A stretch of 64,000 nt of DNA from Escherichia ruysiae (GCF_031323975.1 NZ_JAVIWS010000001.1:4402001-4466000), one strand, 5' to 3'. Shown: positions 21,841 to 32,238, counted from the first letter of the stretch. Notes: generated by a model not told the origin, from the letters alone. Numbers and translations are program-made.

Positions 21841-23112
21841 ATGCAGTATGAAAATGAAAACGGCGTGAATGAACCCTCGCGCCGACGTTTACTGAAAGGG
21901 ATTGGTGCGCTGGCACTGGCGGGAAGTTGCCCGGTGGCTCATGCACGAAAAGCGCAAAGTGCACCGGGTACGCTTTCGCCGGATGCGCGCAATGAGAAAC
22001 AGCCTTTTTATGGCGAACATCAGGCGGGGATTGTGACGCCACAGCAGGCCGCAATGATGCTGGTGGCGTTTGATGTGCTTGCCAGTGATAAAGCCGATCT
22101 TGAGCGGTTGTTTCGCTTGTTGACTCAGCGTTTTGCTTTTCTGACTCAGGGCGGAGCGGCACCAGAAACGCCAAATCCGCGCCTGCCACCACTCGATTCC
22201 GGCATTCTTGGCGGCTACATTGCGCCCGATAATCTCACCATCACGTTATCGGTGGGTCACTCATTGTTTGATGAGCGGTTTGGCCTTGCGCCACAGATGC
22301 CGAAAAAGTTGCAGAAGATGACGCGTTTCCCCAACGACTCGCTGGATGCGGCGTTATGCCATGGTGATGTGTTGCTACAGATTTGCGCCAACACCCAGGA
22401 TACGGTGATCCATGCGCTGCGCGATATCATTAAACACACGCCGGATTTGCTCAGCGTGCGCTGGAAGCGGGAAGGGTTTATTTCCGATCATGCGGCGCGA
22501 AGTAAAGGCAAAGAGACGCCAATTAATTTGCTGGGCTTCAAAGACGGCACTGCTAATCCCGACAGCCATAATGCGAAGTTGATGCAAAAAGTGGTGTGGG
22601 TCACGGCAGATCAGCAGGAACCTGCCTGGACCATCGGCGGCAGCTACCAGGCGGTGCGGTTGATTCAGTTTCGGGTGGAGTTTTGGGACAGAACGCCACT
22701 GAAAGAACAGCAGACGATTTTTGGTCGTGATAAGCAAACCGGTGCTCCGCTGGGAATGCAGCACGAGCATGATGTGCCCGATTACGCCAGCGATCCTGAA
22801 GGTAAGGTGATTGCGCTGGACAGCCATATCCGGCTGGCGAATCCGCGCACGCCAGAGAGTGAGTCCAGCCTGATGTTGCGCCGTGGCTACAGTTATTCAC
22901 TGGGCGTCACCAACTCCGGGCAACTGGATATGGGGCTACTGTTCGTTTGCTACCAACACGATCTGGAAAAGGGCTTTCTGACAGTACAAAAAAGACTGAA
23001 TGGCGAGGCGCTGGAGGAATACGTCAAACCTATCGGTGGCGGTTATTTCTTTGCATTGCCAGGGGTGAAGGACACGAACGATTATCTCGGAAGCGCATTA
23101 TTGCGGGTTTAA
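21841..23112 (+). CDS. efeB: EfeB, Tat-exported DyP-type haem peroxidase
   Basis: A 423-residue dye-decolourising peroxidase. The N-terminus has a twin-arginine signal ([16 protein letters not shown], residues 10-25). The DyP signature GFKDGTANP contains the distal catalytic Asp, and a downstream conserved His ligates haem. It works in the periplasm with EfeO, probably oxidising ferrous iron or handling haem; deferrochelatase activity has been claimed and disputed. Third gene of the operon, five bases after efeO. Confidence 0.97.
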   Translation: MQYENENGVNEPSRRRLLKGIGALALAGSCPVAHARKAQSAPGTLSPDARNEKQPFYGEHQAGIVTPQQAAMMLVAFDVLASDKADLERLFRLLTQRFAFLTQGGAAPETPNPRLPPLDSGILGGYIAPDNLTITLSVGHSLFDERFGLAPQMPKKLQKMTRFPNDSLDAALCHGDVLLQICANTQDTVIHALRDIIKHTPDLLSVRWKREGFISDHAARSKGKETPINLLGFKDGTANPDSHNAKLMQKVVWVTADQQEPAWTIGGSYQAVRLIQFRVEFWDRTPLKEQQTIFGRDKQTGAPLGMQHEHDVPDYASDPEGKVIALDSHIRLANPRTPESESSLMLRRGYSYSLGVTNSGQLDMGLLFVCYQHDLEKGFLTVQKRLNGEALEEYVKPIGGGYFFALPGVKDTNDYLGSALLRV

Positions 23113-23120
23113 TGTTTTTA

Positions 23121-23352
23121 GGCGGATAGGCGTTTACGCCGCATCCGACGTTCGTGCACTGATGCCTGATGCGACGCTTGCGCATCTTATCAGGCCTACA
23201 ATCGGTGCCGGATCGGTAGGCAGGATAAGGCGTTTACGCCGCATCCGGCATTCGTGCGCTGGTGCCTGATGCGATGCTTGCGCATCTTATCAGGCCTACA
23301 ATCGGTGCCGGATCGGTAGGCAGAATAAGGCGTTCACGCCGCATCCGGCAAG
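23121..23352. repeat. Tandem BIME array with a 100-base period downstream of efeB
   Basis: REP units (GATAAGGCGTTTACGCC / GCATCCGGC and the inverse TTATCAGGCCTACAATC) alternate in a module that repeats at exactly 100 bases: the word ATCGGTGCCGGATCGGTAGG starts at 23201 and again at 23301. A third, partial module ends near 23352. This is a typical BIME-2-like array that grows by unit duplication. Confidence 0.9.
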
Positions 23353-23855
23353 CACAAGGCTCATTTTACCAGCAAACGCGAATCCTGCTGAAAGTACACA
23401 GCTTTTACCATCACTGTCATCACTCTGTCATCTTTCCAGTAGAAGCTAATGCCATCTAAATGGTGCTTTATGGTTAAATATAAGTAAATATATTGTTGCA
23501 ACAAATGCGAAAGCTGTTGTACTTATTAAGTAACAGCGGTAGTTCCCGGCAGTGATAGTCAGTCACTATGGAGATCGCGGATGGTAACGTCCTGTACTGG
23601 ACAATGTTTTGTTAAGCAACGCTCCACCACTCGCGGAGATTTCTCCTCCGGTAGTCATCTCGTCACTCTGTATTTTTACCCACTTCCTTTCTTTATTCGT
23701 GTTACCGACGCCTTTAACGGTGCGCGTAGCCGTTTTCGGTGTTATTTCCAAAAGCAAACTATGGCTTACAAGGAAGCCAACCCTCTGATGTTCGTGCGCA
23801 TAATCGCGCTGCCAACGGCGCGTGTGATGAATACAAACAACTCAAGGTGCTCTCC
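23353..23855. promoter_or_regulatory. phoH leader region
   Basis: About 500 bases between the BIME array and the phoH start used here. It holds the pho box at 23414 and, in another frame, an open stretch from 23581 to 23877 that begins with ATG and resembles the extended N-terminus annotated for K-12 PhoH but is not in frame with the ATPase here. No independent gene is convincing. Confidence 0.6.
23414..23435 (+). promoter_or_regulatory. Pho box of phoH (PhoB binding site)
   Basis: Two direct CTGTCAT repeats, at 23414-23420 and 23425-23431, are separated by a four-base spacer. This 11-base periodicity is the PhoB half-site arrangement and explains the phosphate-starvation induction known for phoH in K-12. 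Confidence 0.88.
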
Positions 23856-24644
23856 ATGGGAAGACAAAAAGCAGTGATCAAAGCTCGTCGCGAGGCAAAA
23901 CGTGTGCTGAGACGGGATTCGCGCAGCCATAAACAGCGTGAAGAAGAATCGGTCACCTCGCTTGTGCAGATGAGCGGCGTAGAAGCCATTGGCATGGCTC
24001 GCGACAGTCGCGATACCTCGCCAATCCTCGCGCGAAATGAAGCGCAATTGCACTATCTGAAGGCTATTGAGAGTAAGCAACTGATATTCGCCACGGGCGA
24101 AGCCGGGTGTGGTAAAACCTGGATCAGTGCGGCAAAAGCGGCAGAAGCCCTGATACATAAGGATGTCGACAGGATTATCGTCACCCGTCCTGTTCTGCAA
24201 GCCGATGAAGATCTTGGCTTCTTACCTGGAGATATTGCAGAAAAGTTTGCTCCTTATTTTCGTCCGGTCTACGACGTGCTGGTTCGGCGGTTGGGCGCTT
24301 CCTTTATGCAATACTGCCTGCGGCCGGAGATAGGGAAGGTCGAAATCGCGCCGTTCGCCTATATGCGTGGACGTACATTTGAAAATGCGGTCGTCATTCT
24401 TGATGAGGCGCAGAATGTGACTGCCGCACAAATGAAAATGTTTTTAACCCGTCTGGGGGAGAACGTGACGGTTATTGTTAACGGAGATATTACACAGTGC
24501 GATTTACCTCGCGGTGTGCGCTCCGGCTTAAGTGACGCGCTGGAACGTTTCGAAGAAGATGAAATGGTCGGGATTGTCCGATTCGGTAAAGAGGATTGCG
24601 TGCGTTCGGCACTTTGCCAACGTACGCTACATGCCTATAGTTGA
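23856..24644 (+). CDS. phoH: PhoH, phosphate-starvation-inducible P-loop ATPase
   Basis: A cytoplasmic RNA-helicase-like ATPase, 262 residues from this start. Walker A is GEAGCGKT and Walker B is VVILDEAQ, as in the PhoH family. I chose ATG 23856 because AAGGTG stands six bases upstream and the basic segment MGRQKAVIKARREAKR starts the conserved protein. The open frame runs back to 23739 but has no good ribosome site. K-12 databases, as I recall, list 354 residues starting further upstream; here the extra N-terminal part is one base out of frame. Confidence 0.9.
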   Translation: MGRQKAVIKARREAKRVLRRDSRSHKQREEESVTSLVQMSGVEAIGMARDSRDTSPILARNEAQLHYLKAIESKQLIFATGEAGCGKTWISAAKAAEALIHKDVDRIIVTRPVLQADEDLGFLPGDIAEKFAPYFRPVYDVLVRRLGASFMQYCLRPEIGKVEIAPFAYMRGRTFENAVVILDEAQNVTAAQMKMFLTRLGENVTVIVNGDITQCDLPRGVRSGLSDALERFEEDEMVGIVRFGKEDCVRSALCQRTLHAYS

Positions 24645-24676
24645 GAGTTTTAATGGTACAAAGCCCTGGCGTGGAG

Positions 24677-24710
24677 TGCACCCCAAAAGTTGGACACCCA
24701 ACTGAGTAAG
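24677..24710. mobile_element. Possible IS3-family insertion sequence end (relic)
   Basis: TGCACCCCAAAAGTTGGACA followed by a short tail resembles terminal inverted repeats of IS3-family elements, where TTGGACA is common. No transposase frame accompanies it. It lies at the junction where K-12 carries pgaABCD, ycdT and an IS3 copy. The identity is from memory and uncertain. Confidence 0.4.
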
Positions 24711-24798
24711 GTGCAGTCCACTCACTGTGTTCGCGGACTGTCGCCAGTTGTCGAACCCCTGTCGGGGCTTCTCATCCCCCCGGTGCGTGCAATATGCG

Positions 24799-24827
24799 AA
24801 AAAAAAGCCCGTACTTACGTACGGGCT
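24799..24827 (-). terminator. Terminator of tRNA-Ser serX
   Basis: On the minus strand, AGCCCGTAC-GTAA-GTACGGGCT is followed by eight Ts (plus-strand A run 24799-24806). It lies 13 bases beyond the tRNA 3' end. Confidence 0.9.
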
Positions 24828-24839
24828 CTTCTTAAAAGA

Positions 24840-24927
24840 TGGCGGTGAGGGGGGGATTCGAACCCCCGATACGTTGCCGTATACACACTTTCCAGGCGTG
24901 CTCCTTCAGCCACTCGGACACCTCACC
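24840..24927 (-). tRNA. serX: tRNA-Ser (anticodon GGA)
   Basis: The 88-base minus-strand sequence runs from GGTGAGG to CCTCACC plus GCCA, so the acceptor stem pairs and CCA is encoded. The anticodon stem-loop is CACGC-CTGGAAA-GTGTG with anticodon GGA. A long variable arm typical of class II tRNA-Ser (GTATACGGCAACGTATC) and the TTCGAATC T-loop are present. serX is a known integration hotspot, but no integrase or direct repeat of its 3' end is evident here. Confidence 0.97.
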
Positions 24928-25121
24928 AAATTGTCGTTCCTGTCTTGCTGGAACGGGCGCTAATTTAGGGAAATCACGGCCTGAGGTCAACAAACTTTTT
25001 TAAAAAATAGCGCGTTTATTCAAACTTCAATCAATCTGCGCTTTTAGTAAGCAGAGTTTGCTTTTTTTGCCACCGGTAGTGGATTTGTTATGCTGAGGTG
25101 CTTTGTAGATCATAATGATAA

Positions 25122-26099
<978 letters not shown>

Positions 26100-26153
26100 T
26101 AAACCATACGGATTCCTGCTATCCTTGGCGGGAATTGAATACAGGAGAGAGTT

Positions 26154-26891
26154 ATGTATCCCGTCGACCTTCATATGCATACCGTTGCCAGTACACATGC
26201 ATATAGCACATTAAGTGATTACATTGCCCAGGCCAAACAGAAAGGCATTAAACTTTTTGCGATCACCGATCATGGCCCTGATATGGAAGATGCACCGCAT
26301 CACTGGCACTTCATTAATATGCGTATCTGGCCGCGAGTCGTCGATGGGGTGGGGATCCTGCGTGGCATCGAAGCCAATATCAAAAATATTGATGGTGAAA
26401 TTGATTGCAGCGGCAAAATGTTTGACTCGCTGGATCTGATCATTGCTGGTTTTCATGAACCGGTTTTTGCGCCGCATGATGAAGCTACGAATACTCAGGC
26501 CATGATTGCCGCGATGGCGAGTGGGCATGTGCACGTGGTTAGCCATCCCGGAAATCCACGATATCCAATTGATTTTAAAGCTGTTGCTGAAGCTGCTGCT
26601 AAGTATCAGGTGGCGCTGGAAATCAATAACTCCTCATTCTTACATTCGCGTAAGGGCAGTGAAGATAACTGCCGTGCGGTTGCCGCTGCGGTGCGCGATG
26701 CCGGAGGTTGGGTCGCGTTAGGATCGGATTCTCATACCGCTTTTACCATGGGCGATTTTGAAGAATGCCGTAAGATCCTCGACGCAGTGGATTTTCCGGA
26801 AGAGAGAATATTGAATGTTTCGCCACGCCGTTTGCTGAATTTCCTTGAATCTCGCGGTATGGCGCCGATTGCGGAATTTGCTGATCTTTAA
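26154..26891 (+). CDS. ycdX: YcdX, PHP-domain zinc phosphatase
   Basis: A 245-residue polymerase-and-histidinol-phosphatase family protein. Metal-binding motifs HMHTVAS near residue 7-13 and TDHGPDM follow the trinuclear zinc centre known for E. coli YcdX; further His and Asp residues are SHPGNP and GSDSHTA. It has phosphatase activity in vitro and a role in swarming in K-12. AGGAGAG provides the ribosome site. ycdY, its likely chaperone, follows after 23 bases. Confidence 0.95.
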   Translation: MYPVDLHMHTVASTHAYSTLSDYIAQAKQKGIKLFAITDHGPDMEDAPHHWHFINMRIWPRVVDGVGILRGIEANIKNIDGEIDCSGKMFDSLDLIIAGFHEPVFAPHDEATNTQAMIAAMASGHVHVVSHPGNPRYPIDFKAVAEAAAKYQVALEINNSSFLHSRKGSEDNCRAVAAAVRDAGGWVALGSDSHTAFTMGDFEECRKILDAVDFPEERILNVSPRRLLNFLESRGMAPIAEFADL

Positions 26892-26914
26892 TTGCTATTA
26901 ACGGAAATAAATTA

Positions 26915-27469
26915 ATGAACGAGTTTTCTATCCTGTGTCGTGTGCTGGGTTCGCTCTATTACCGTCAACCGCAGGATCCTTTACTGGTTCCGCTGTTTAC
27001 CTTAATTCGTGAAGGGAAACTGGCGGCGAACTGGCCGCTGGAACAGGATGAATTGCTGGCGCGTTTGCAGAAAAGCTGTGATATGGCGCAAGTTTCTGCC
27101 GATTACAATGCATTATTCGTCGGTGATGAATGCGCAGTTTCACCTTATCGCAGCACCTGGGTTGAGGGCGCCACAGAAACAGAAGTCCGTACTTTCCTTT
27201 CCGAACGCGGTATGCCGTTAGCGGATACGCCAGCCGATCACATTGGTACTTTGCTGCTGGCCGCTTCCTGGCTGGAAGATCAGTCAACAGAGGATGAAAG
27301 CGAAGCTCTGGAAACACTGTTTAGCGAGTATCTGTTGCCCTGGTGCGGCGCATTTCTCGGTAAAGTTGAGGCTCATGCGACTACACCGTTCTGGCGCACC
27401 ATGGCACCGCTAACCCGCGATGCAATCAGCGCAATGTGGGATGAACTTGAGGAAGAATCAGAGGAATAA
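26915..27469 (+). CDS. ycdY: YcdY, TorD/NarJ-family chaperone for YcdX
   Basis: A 184-residue all-helical protein of the TorD/DmsD/NarJ redox-enzyme-maturation family. In K-12 it has been shown to stimulate YcdX, probably by promoting zinc insertion, and both affect swarming. It has no signal peptide. It is cotranscribed with ycdX and probably ghrA. The C-terminus is strongly acidic. Confidence 0.94.
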   Translation: MNEFSILCRVLGSLYYRQPQDPLLVPLFTLIREGKLAANWPLEQDELLARLQKSCDMAQVSADYNALFVGDECAVSPYRSTWVEGATETEVRTFLSERGMPLADTPADHIGTLLLAASWLEDQSTEDESEALETLFSEYLLPWCGAFLGKVEAHATTPFWRTMAPLTRDAISAMWDELEEESEE

Positions 27470-27570
27470 ATGTGATCGGAATCACTCATTACTGCAATCT
27501 ATATATAGCTGTTGCATAAAATGTGTGCTCGATCTCATTCATAGTCGCGTTTTCTGCTATCATGCGCGGC

Positions 27571-28062
27571 ATGAACATACTTCTCTCTATTGCAATCACA
27601 ACAGGCATTCTCTCCGGTATCTGGGGCTGGGTGGCTGTTTCCCTTGGCTTACTTAGCTGGGCAGGTTTCCTGGGCTGTACGGCCTACTTTGCCTGTCCGC
27701 AAGGTGGACTAAAAGGGCTGGCTATTTCCGCTGCAACACTGCTTAGCGGCGTGGTGTGGGCGATGGTTATTATTTACGGCAGTGCTCTGGCACCACATCT
27801 GGAAATTCTCGGTTATGTCATAACCGGTATTGTCGCTTTTCTGATGTGTATTCAGGCGAAACAGGTATTGTTGTCGTTTGTTCCGGGGACGTTTATTGGC
27901 GCATGTGCGACGTTTGCCGGGCAAGGGAACTGGAAGCTGGTGCTACCTTCGCTGGCGCTTGGGCTGGTGTTTGGTTACGCAATGAAAAACAGCGGTCTTT
28001 GGCTGGCGGCGCGCAGTGCTAAGTCCGCTCACCGTGAGCAACAAGTCAAAAATAAAGCGTGA
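27571..28062 (+). CDS. ycdZ: YcdZ, DUF1097 inner-membrane protein
   Basis: A 163-residue hydrophobic protein with about five transmembrane segments and a short basic cytoplasmic tail (KSAHREQQVKNKA). DUF1097 family, function unknown. I chose ATG 27571 (MNILLSIAIT); the open frame begins 48 bases earlier, where no ribosome site is evident. It is followed by two hairpins. Confidence 0.9.
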   Translation: MNILLSIAITTGILSGIWGWVAVSLGLLSWAGFLGCTAYFACPQGGLKGLAISAATLLSGVVWAMVIIYGSALAPHLEILGYVITGIVAFLMCIQAKQVLLSFVPGTFIGACATFAGQGNWKLVLPSLALGLVFGYAMKNSGLWLAARSAKSAHREQQVKNKA

Positions 28063-28118
28063 GGAGCACTCACGCTTTAGATTGAATCGTAAAGGGCCGG
28101 AATAAACTCCGGCTTTTT
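28054..28118. terminator. Terminators between convergent ycdZ and csgG
   Basis: Two hairpins: AAAGCGTGAG-GAGCA-CTCACGCTTT at 28054-28078, overlapping the ycdZ stop, and GCCGG-AATAAACT-CCGGC at 28096-28113 followed by five Ts. The second also reads GCCGGAG...CCGGCCCTTTA on the minus strand and can end csgDEFG. Confidence 0.85.
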
Positions 28119-28123
28119 ATGTA

Positions 28124-28957
28124 TCAGGATTCCGGTGGTACTGATAAGTGACGGTATTTCACCAGAATGTCATTCTGCCGCTCTGATTTATTCTGCAAAT
28201 CCCACAAGCCACGGTCGATGCCGTCGTTAATCAGGAAGATAACGCCTGTTTCGATGGCGGACATTAGACAGAGCATAACCGGTTCGTTAGAGGTATAACC
28301 CACTTCCCCTTCCAGTAACCGCTGGTAGTCAATAAAGCGGAAGACACCCGCCTGGACTTCATAGGAAAGGATCGTCTTACTGGTGTTCACCGAAGAGAGG
28401 ATCTCACCGGTACTTACATTGACGACGCGCAGGTTCACGGCAATCTGATCAAGTTGGTATTGCGTATCTGCACCAATACCAAAATATCTCGCCCCAACAC
28501 CGCCCGATTTGACGTTGCTTTCATAACCAATAATAGAGCCTTCAACCATGATATTGGCTGCGGTCAACGATTGAAGCGGGATTCGGTTGTTTACCGCGAC
28601 AGTGCCGTTTTCCTGTGCCGCACGAATAATTTTGCGTTCGTTGAGCAGGTTTTGTAAGCCCTGACGTTCCAGTGGTATAAACCAGCGAGAATCTTTCAAT
28701 GCCGTGACCAGCATCGCAGTGGCGCTTTGCGGAACAGCAGTGGAGAAGTTACTCGCCGGGTAGGGTTTAAATTGCCCGGTTTCGTCCTGAATGTTGTATA
28801 CCGAAACAAAGATCTTACCCGTTGGCGCTGGCAGGTGGGTCAAATCTTTGTAGCTCTGGGCACGAGGCATTAATGTCGGTCTGGCGGCTTCTTTAGGTGG
28901 GGCGGTTAAGCATCCGCTCAGCAACATGACGGCAACCAAAACAAATAAGCGCTGCAT
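28124..28957 (-). CDS. csgG: CsgG, outer-membrane curli secretion pore
   Basis: A 277-residue lipoprotein that forms the nonameric outer-membrane channel exporting CsgA and CsgB. The lipobox LLSGC places the acylated Cys at residue 16. The constriction-loop residues of the known structure (region YGIGADTQYQLD and N-rich strands) are conserved by eye. Last gene of csgDEFG. Confidence 0.97.
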   Translation of the reverse strand: MQRLFVLVAVMLLSGCLTAPPKEAARPTLMPRAQSYKDLTHLPAPTGKIFVSVYNIQDETGQFKPYPASNFSTAVPQSATAMLVTALKDSRWFIPLERQGLQNLLNERKIIRAAQENGTVAVNNRIPLQSLTAANIMVEGSIIGYESNVKSGGVGARYFGIGADTQYQLDQIAVNLRVVNVSTGEILSSVNTSKTILSYEVQAGVFRFIDYQRLLEGEVGYTSNEPVMLCLMSAIETGVIFLINDGIDRGLWDLQNKSERQNDILVKYRHLSVPPES

Positions 28958-28983
28958 GATTATTTTCCTTATGAAGCTGGGGC

Positions 28984-29400
28984 TTAAAAATCGGTTGAGT
29001 TATTTTGTAAACCCGAAACCTGGATGGTCGAGGTTTGTCCTGTCTTGCGATCCGTCACATTCAACTGCAATTGACCATCGCGGTTGGCAATATCAACAAT
29101 ATATTCATTGGTTACCATTCTCCCTGGCTGACCCGTGTTAATATTCGACAACAGTCCACCTAAAATTTGGGACTGAATGGCCTGAGTAAAGTTATCTAAC
29201 GCCGATGGCGTTTCAATACCAAAGTCATCGTCATAGCTCGGATCTTTATACGAGTTCTGCGCCTGGGCACTATTTAATAAAAAAGCGCCGTTATTCGGGT
29301 TACCACCAAAGTTTGGATTGCGGAACTGGAAAGTCATATTTCCTGCCCAACTTAATGGTGAAATAAGCATGAGTAGAACTACTGCATGTTTGACACGCAT
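28984..29400 (-). CDS. csgF: CsgF, curli assembly factor
   Basis: A 138-residue secreted protein with a Sec signal (about residues 1-19, ending SWAG). The mature N-terminus (GTMTFQFR-like, here [18 protein letters not shown]) inserts into the CsgG pore in the known complex. It is surface exposed and needed to nucleate CsgA through CsgB. Cotranscribed with csgE and csgG. Confidence 0.96.
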   Translation of the reverse strand: MRVKHAVVLLMLISPLSWAGNMTFQFRNPNFGGNPNNGAFLLNSAQAQNSYKDPSYDDDFGIETPSALDNFTQAIQSQILGGLLSNINTGQPGRMVTNEYIVDIANRDGQLQLNVTDRKTGQTSTIQVSGLQNNSTDF

Positions 29401-29424
29401 TGCAGCCTCCGAACAATTTTTTAT

Positions 29425-29814
29425 TTAAAATTCATCATGCGCCAAATCGCCCGTACTCAATAACGCCTGATTTATCTGGCGACGATTTAGTGCTTCTTCA
29501 GTTTGAATCAGTGCAAAGACAACAGTTTTCTCGAAGTCTCTTTTCAATGGGAATAAAAATGTCTGGAAAATAACGTCCTGATTCACCGTTATTGTGATCC
29601 AGCTTCCCCATCGTGCACTGGGTCTTTCATTAATTGTTAAGTTACCGGTGTAGTCACTTTCCCATTTATCACTAAAGGCACGGTAAAAATCATGGCCAAT
29701 AGAGGAAACAGTATGGTCAGTTAACAATCCCGGTACTTCTACTTCAACGGCGTGAACATTTCCCGCAGCGAAGAGAAGTTCTACTGCTACAATCCAGCAT
29801 AAATAACGTTTCAT
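29425..29814 (-). CDS. csgE: CsgE, periplasmic curli secretion adaptor
   Basis: A 129-residue periplasmic protein with a Sec signal (about residues 1-22, NVHA). In the known system a CsgE nonamer caps CsgG and directs CsgA into the pore. Length and sequence match K-12. It lies four bases after csgD, which implies tight coupling. Confidence 0.96.
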   Translation of the reverse strand: MKRYLCWIVAVELLFAAGNVHAVEVEVPGLLTDHTVSSIGHDFYRAFSDKWESDYTGNLTINERPSARWGSWITITVNQDVIFQTFLFPLKRDFEKTVVFALIQTEEALNRRQINQALLSTGDLAHDEF

Positions 29815-29818
29815 GGCT

Positions 29819-30469
29819 TTATCGCCTGAGGTTATCGTTTGCCCATGAGACCGCTTGTGTTCGGTTTTTAACTGCTATCTTTTTGAAAAGATTATAAAGA
29901 TGCGTTTTTACCGTGTTTTCGCTGATGAACAGCGAACGAGCAATCTCGTTATTGGAGGCGCCGATACGCAGCTTATTAAGGATCTCTTTTTCCCTATGAG
30001 TAAGGAGGGCAGATTCCGTGCTGTTATAACGATAGTTACCGGAATGTGTAATCAAGTAACTGGCAAGCTTTTGCGTAAAGTAGCATTCACCACGTAAGAC
30101 GCCTTGCAACCCATTGACTACGCGTTCTTGATCCTCCATGGCGTAAAAAACACCATTGATATGCGGCCAGTTTTCAATGTCGCGGTACGGGTAATCATCT
30201 GGAGTATTTAACAACAGCGTTTTAATGTTGTTGTGTTTTCTGCTTAATGTATCCTGCCAGTAATGAATGAGCTTTTTATCTGCTTCCATCATATCCAACA
30301 GAATAATGCAGCCAGAAGATATATCGTCCAGAGAACGTTGAATATTATGCAGTTTTCCTGTGATTGCCAGCGATTGTTTTAAATGCTGCAATAACGCGGT
30401 CGCCTGCAAAGAAGGTTTAGTGATCAACAGTAATGTATGACCATGAATACTATGGACTTCATTAAACAT
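29819..30469 (-). CDS. csgD: CsgD, master biofilm regulator (LuxR/FixJ family)
   Basis: A 216-residue transcription factor activating csgBAC and cellulose synthesis genes. The N-terminal half is a degenerate receiver domain; the C-terminus carries a LuxR-type helix-turn-helix ([25 protein letters not shown] region). Its own expression integrates sigma-S, OmpR, CpxR, RcsB, cyclic-di-GMP and several sRNAs in K-12. First gene of csgDEFG. Confidence 0.97.
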   Translation of the reverse strand: MFNEVHSIHGHTLLLITKPSLQATALLQHLKQSLAITGKLHNIQRSLDDISSGCIILLDMMEADKKLIHYWQDTLSRKHNNIKTLLLNTPDDYPYRDIENWPHINGVFYAMEDQERVVNGLQGVLRGECYFTQKLASYLITHSGNYRYNSTESALLTHREKEILNKLRIGASNNEIARSLFISENTVKTHLYNLFKKIAVKNRTQAVSWANDNLRR

Positions 30470-31225
30470 GATGAAACCCCGCTTTTTTTATTAATCGCAC
30501 ACCTGACAGCTGCCTTTATAAAATAGAGGCACCAGAAGTACTGACAGATGTTGCACTGCTGTGTGTAGTAATAAATCAACCCTAAATGGGTAAAATATAA
30601 AACTAATGGATTACATCTGATTTCAATCTAGCCATTACAAATCTTAAATCAAGTGTTAAACGTGTAACAAAATGTAATCTGGAATTTTAAAATGTTAACG
30701 CGGCGTGGTTGTGGAGTTTAGAATTGATAGAAAAGTTGTACATATGGCTTTTATTGCACAATTTTAAAAAGTCATACAAATTACGCTAAGTCCATAATTA
30801 TCCATATAAAAATTATTTTCACATAGTTCTTTTGTCGTGTGAAAATTTCTTACTTTCTCTGATGTTGCCCATGGACAATTTTTTGCCGTAAAAAGACGAT
30901 GTTTGTCACGGCTTGTCAAACAGACATATCGACGTAATCTTCGCGAATCATGAAGGAAGGCTGACTGTCGATTTTTTGCTGTCAAAAAACGGTACTTTAA
31001 AAGAAAACAAAATAATTTTTGCGTAAATAACAGCGTATTTGCGCGAGTTTTAATACTTTGGTATGAACAAAAAAAGCAAAATACAACGCGCGGGTGAGTT
31101 ATTAAAAATATTTCCGCAGACATACTTTCCATCGTAACGCAGCGTTAACAAAAAACGGTTTGCGTTAACAACCAAGTTGAAATGATTTAATTTCTTAAAT
31201 GTACGACCAGGTCCAGGGTGACAAC
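30470..31225. promoter_or_regulatory. csgD-csgB divergent regulatory region
   Basis: A 756-base AT-rich spacer between the two curli operons. On the minus strand, CTAGATT near 30625-30631 fits the extended -10 of the csgD promoter, about 155 bases before csgD, as in K-12. Closer to csgB is a CsgD box (31091). OmpR, IHF, H-NS and CpxR sites are known from K-12 but cannot be delimited by eye here. No gene is convincing. Confidence 0.8.
31091..31101 (+). promoter_or_regulatory. CsgD-binding box upstream of csgB
   Basis: CGGGTGAGTTA fits the reported CsgD consensus CGGGKGAGNKA exactly and lies 125 bases before the csgB start. Confidence 0.8.
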
Positions 31226-31681
31226 ATGAAAAACAAATTGTTATTTGTGATGTTAACAATACTGGGTGCGCCTGGGATTGCAGCCGCAGCAGGTTATGAT
31301 TTAGCTAATTCAGAATATAACTTAGCGGTAAATGAATTGAGTAAGTCTTCATTTAATCAGGCAGCCATAGTTGGTCAAGCTGGTACTAATAATAGTGCAC
31401 AGTTACGGCAGGGAGGCTCAAAACTTTTGTCGGTTGTTTCGCAAGAGGGTAATAGCAACCGGGCAAAGATTGACCAGACAGGAGATTATAACCTTGCATA
31501 TATTGATCAGGCGGGCAATGCCAACGATGCCAGTATTTCGCAAGGCGCATATGGTAATACTGCAATGATTATCCAGAAAGGTTCTGGTAATAAAGCAAAT
31601 ATTACGCAGCATGGTACTCAAAAAACGGCAATTGTAGTGCAGAGACAGTCGCAAATGGCTATTCGCGTGACACAACGTTAA
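31226..31681 (+). CDS. csgB: CsgB, curli nucleator (minor curlin)
   Basis: A 151-residue secreted amyloid protein anchored to the cell surface, where it templates CsgA polymerisation. A Sec signal (about 1-21, IAAAAG) precedes five curlin repeats with the pattern QxGxxNxAxxxQ; the last repeat is basic and lacks part of the pattern (TAIVVQRQSQMAIRVTQR), as needed for surface attachment. I chose the ATG at 31226; nine extra residues upstream are not signal-like. Several substitutions against remembered K-12 CsgB. Confidence 0.97.
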   Translation: MKNKLLFVMLTILGAPGIAAAAGYDLANSEYNLAVNELSKSSFNQAAIVGQAGTNNSAQLRQGGSKLLSVVSQEGNSNRAKIDQTGDYNLAYIDQAGNANDASISQGAYGNTAMIIQKGSGNKANITQHGTQKTAIVVQRQSQMAIRVTQR

Positions 31682-31721
31682 TTTCCATTCGACTTTTAAA
31701 TCAATCCGATGGGGGTTTTAC

Positions 31722-32180
31722 ATGAAACTTTTAAAAGTAGCAGCAATTGCAGCAATCGTATTCTCCGGTAGCGCTCTGGCAGGTTCTATTCCTCAGTACG
31801 GCGGTGGCGGCGGCAACCACGGTGGTGGCGGCAATAACAGCGGCCCGAATTCAGAGCTGAATATTTATCAGTACGGTGGCGGTAACTCTGCTGTTGCATT
31901 GCAGGCTGATGCCCGCAACTCTGATCTGACTATTACCCAGCACGGCGGCGGTAACGGCGCAGACGTAGGACAAGGTTCTGATGACAGCTCAATTGAACTG
32001 ACCCAGCGTGGCTTCGGTAACAGCGCCACTCTTGATCAGTGGAACGGTAAAAACTCTGAAATGACTGTTAAACAGTTCGGTGGTGGCAACGGTGCAGCAG
32101 TTGACCAGACTGCATCTAACTCCAGCGTCAACGTAACTCAGGTTGGCTTTGGTAACAACGCGACCGCTCATCAGTACTAA
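31722..32180 (+). CDS. csgA: CsgA, major curlin subunit
   Basis: A 152-residue amyloid subunit. A Sec signal (residues 1-20, ending SALAG) is followed by the glycine-rich N22 secretion signal that CsgG recognises, then five 19-23 residue repeats: NIYQYGGGNSAVALQ, TITQHGGGNGADVGQ, ELTQRGFGNSATLDQ, TVKQFGGGNGAAVDQ and NVTQVGFGNNATAHQ. Compared with remembered K-12 CsgA (151 aa) there is one extra Gly in the N22 region and SIPQY in place of VVPQY. Confidence 0.98.
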   Translation: MKLLKVAAIAAIVFSGSALAGSIPQYGGGGGNHGGGGNNSGPNSELNIYQYGGGNSAVALQADARNSDLTITQHGGGNGADVGQGSDDSSIELTQRGFGNSATLDQWNGKNSEMTVKQFGGGNGAAVDQTASNSSVNVTQVGFGNNATAHQY

Positions 32181-32201
32181 TACAGAATTTGTATGACAGA
32201 A

Positions 32202-32226
32202 ACAGGGCGCAAGCCCTGTTTTTTTT
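32202..32226 (+). terminator. csgA-csgC attenuator/terminator
   Basis: The hairpin ACAGGGC-GCAA-GCCCTGT is followed by eight Ts. It should end most csgBA transcripts and leave csgC at low level through readthrough. Confidence 0.85.
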
Positions 32227-32238
32227 CGGGAGAATAGT

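Noticed and set aside
24727..24963. 78-codon frame covering serX
   Set aside because: It runs through the tRNA gene and its terminator on the opposite strand; such frames over tRNAs are common misannotations.
30764..31132. 122-codon minus-strand frame in the csgD-csgB spacer
   Set aside because: AT-rich regulatory DNA; Phe- and Lys-rich translation without family character.
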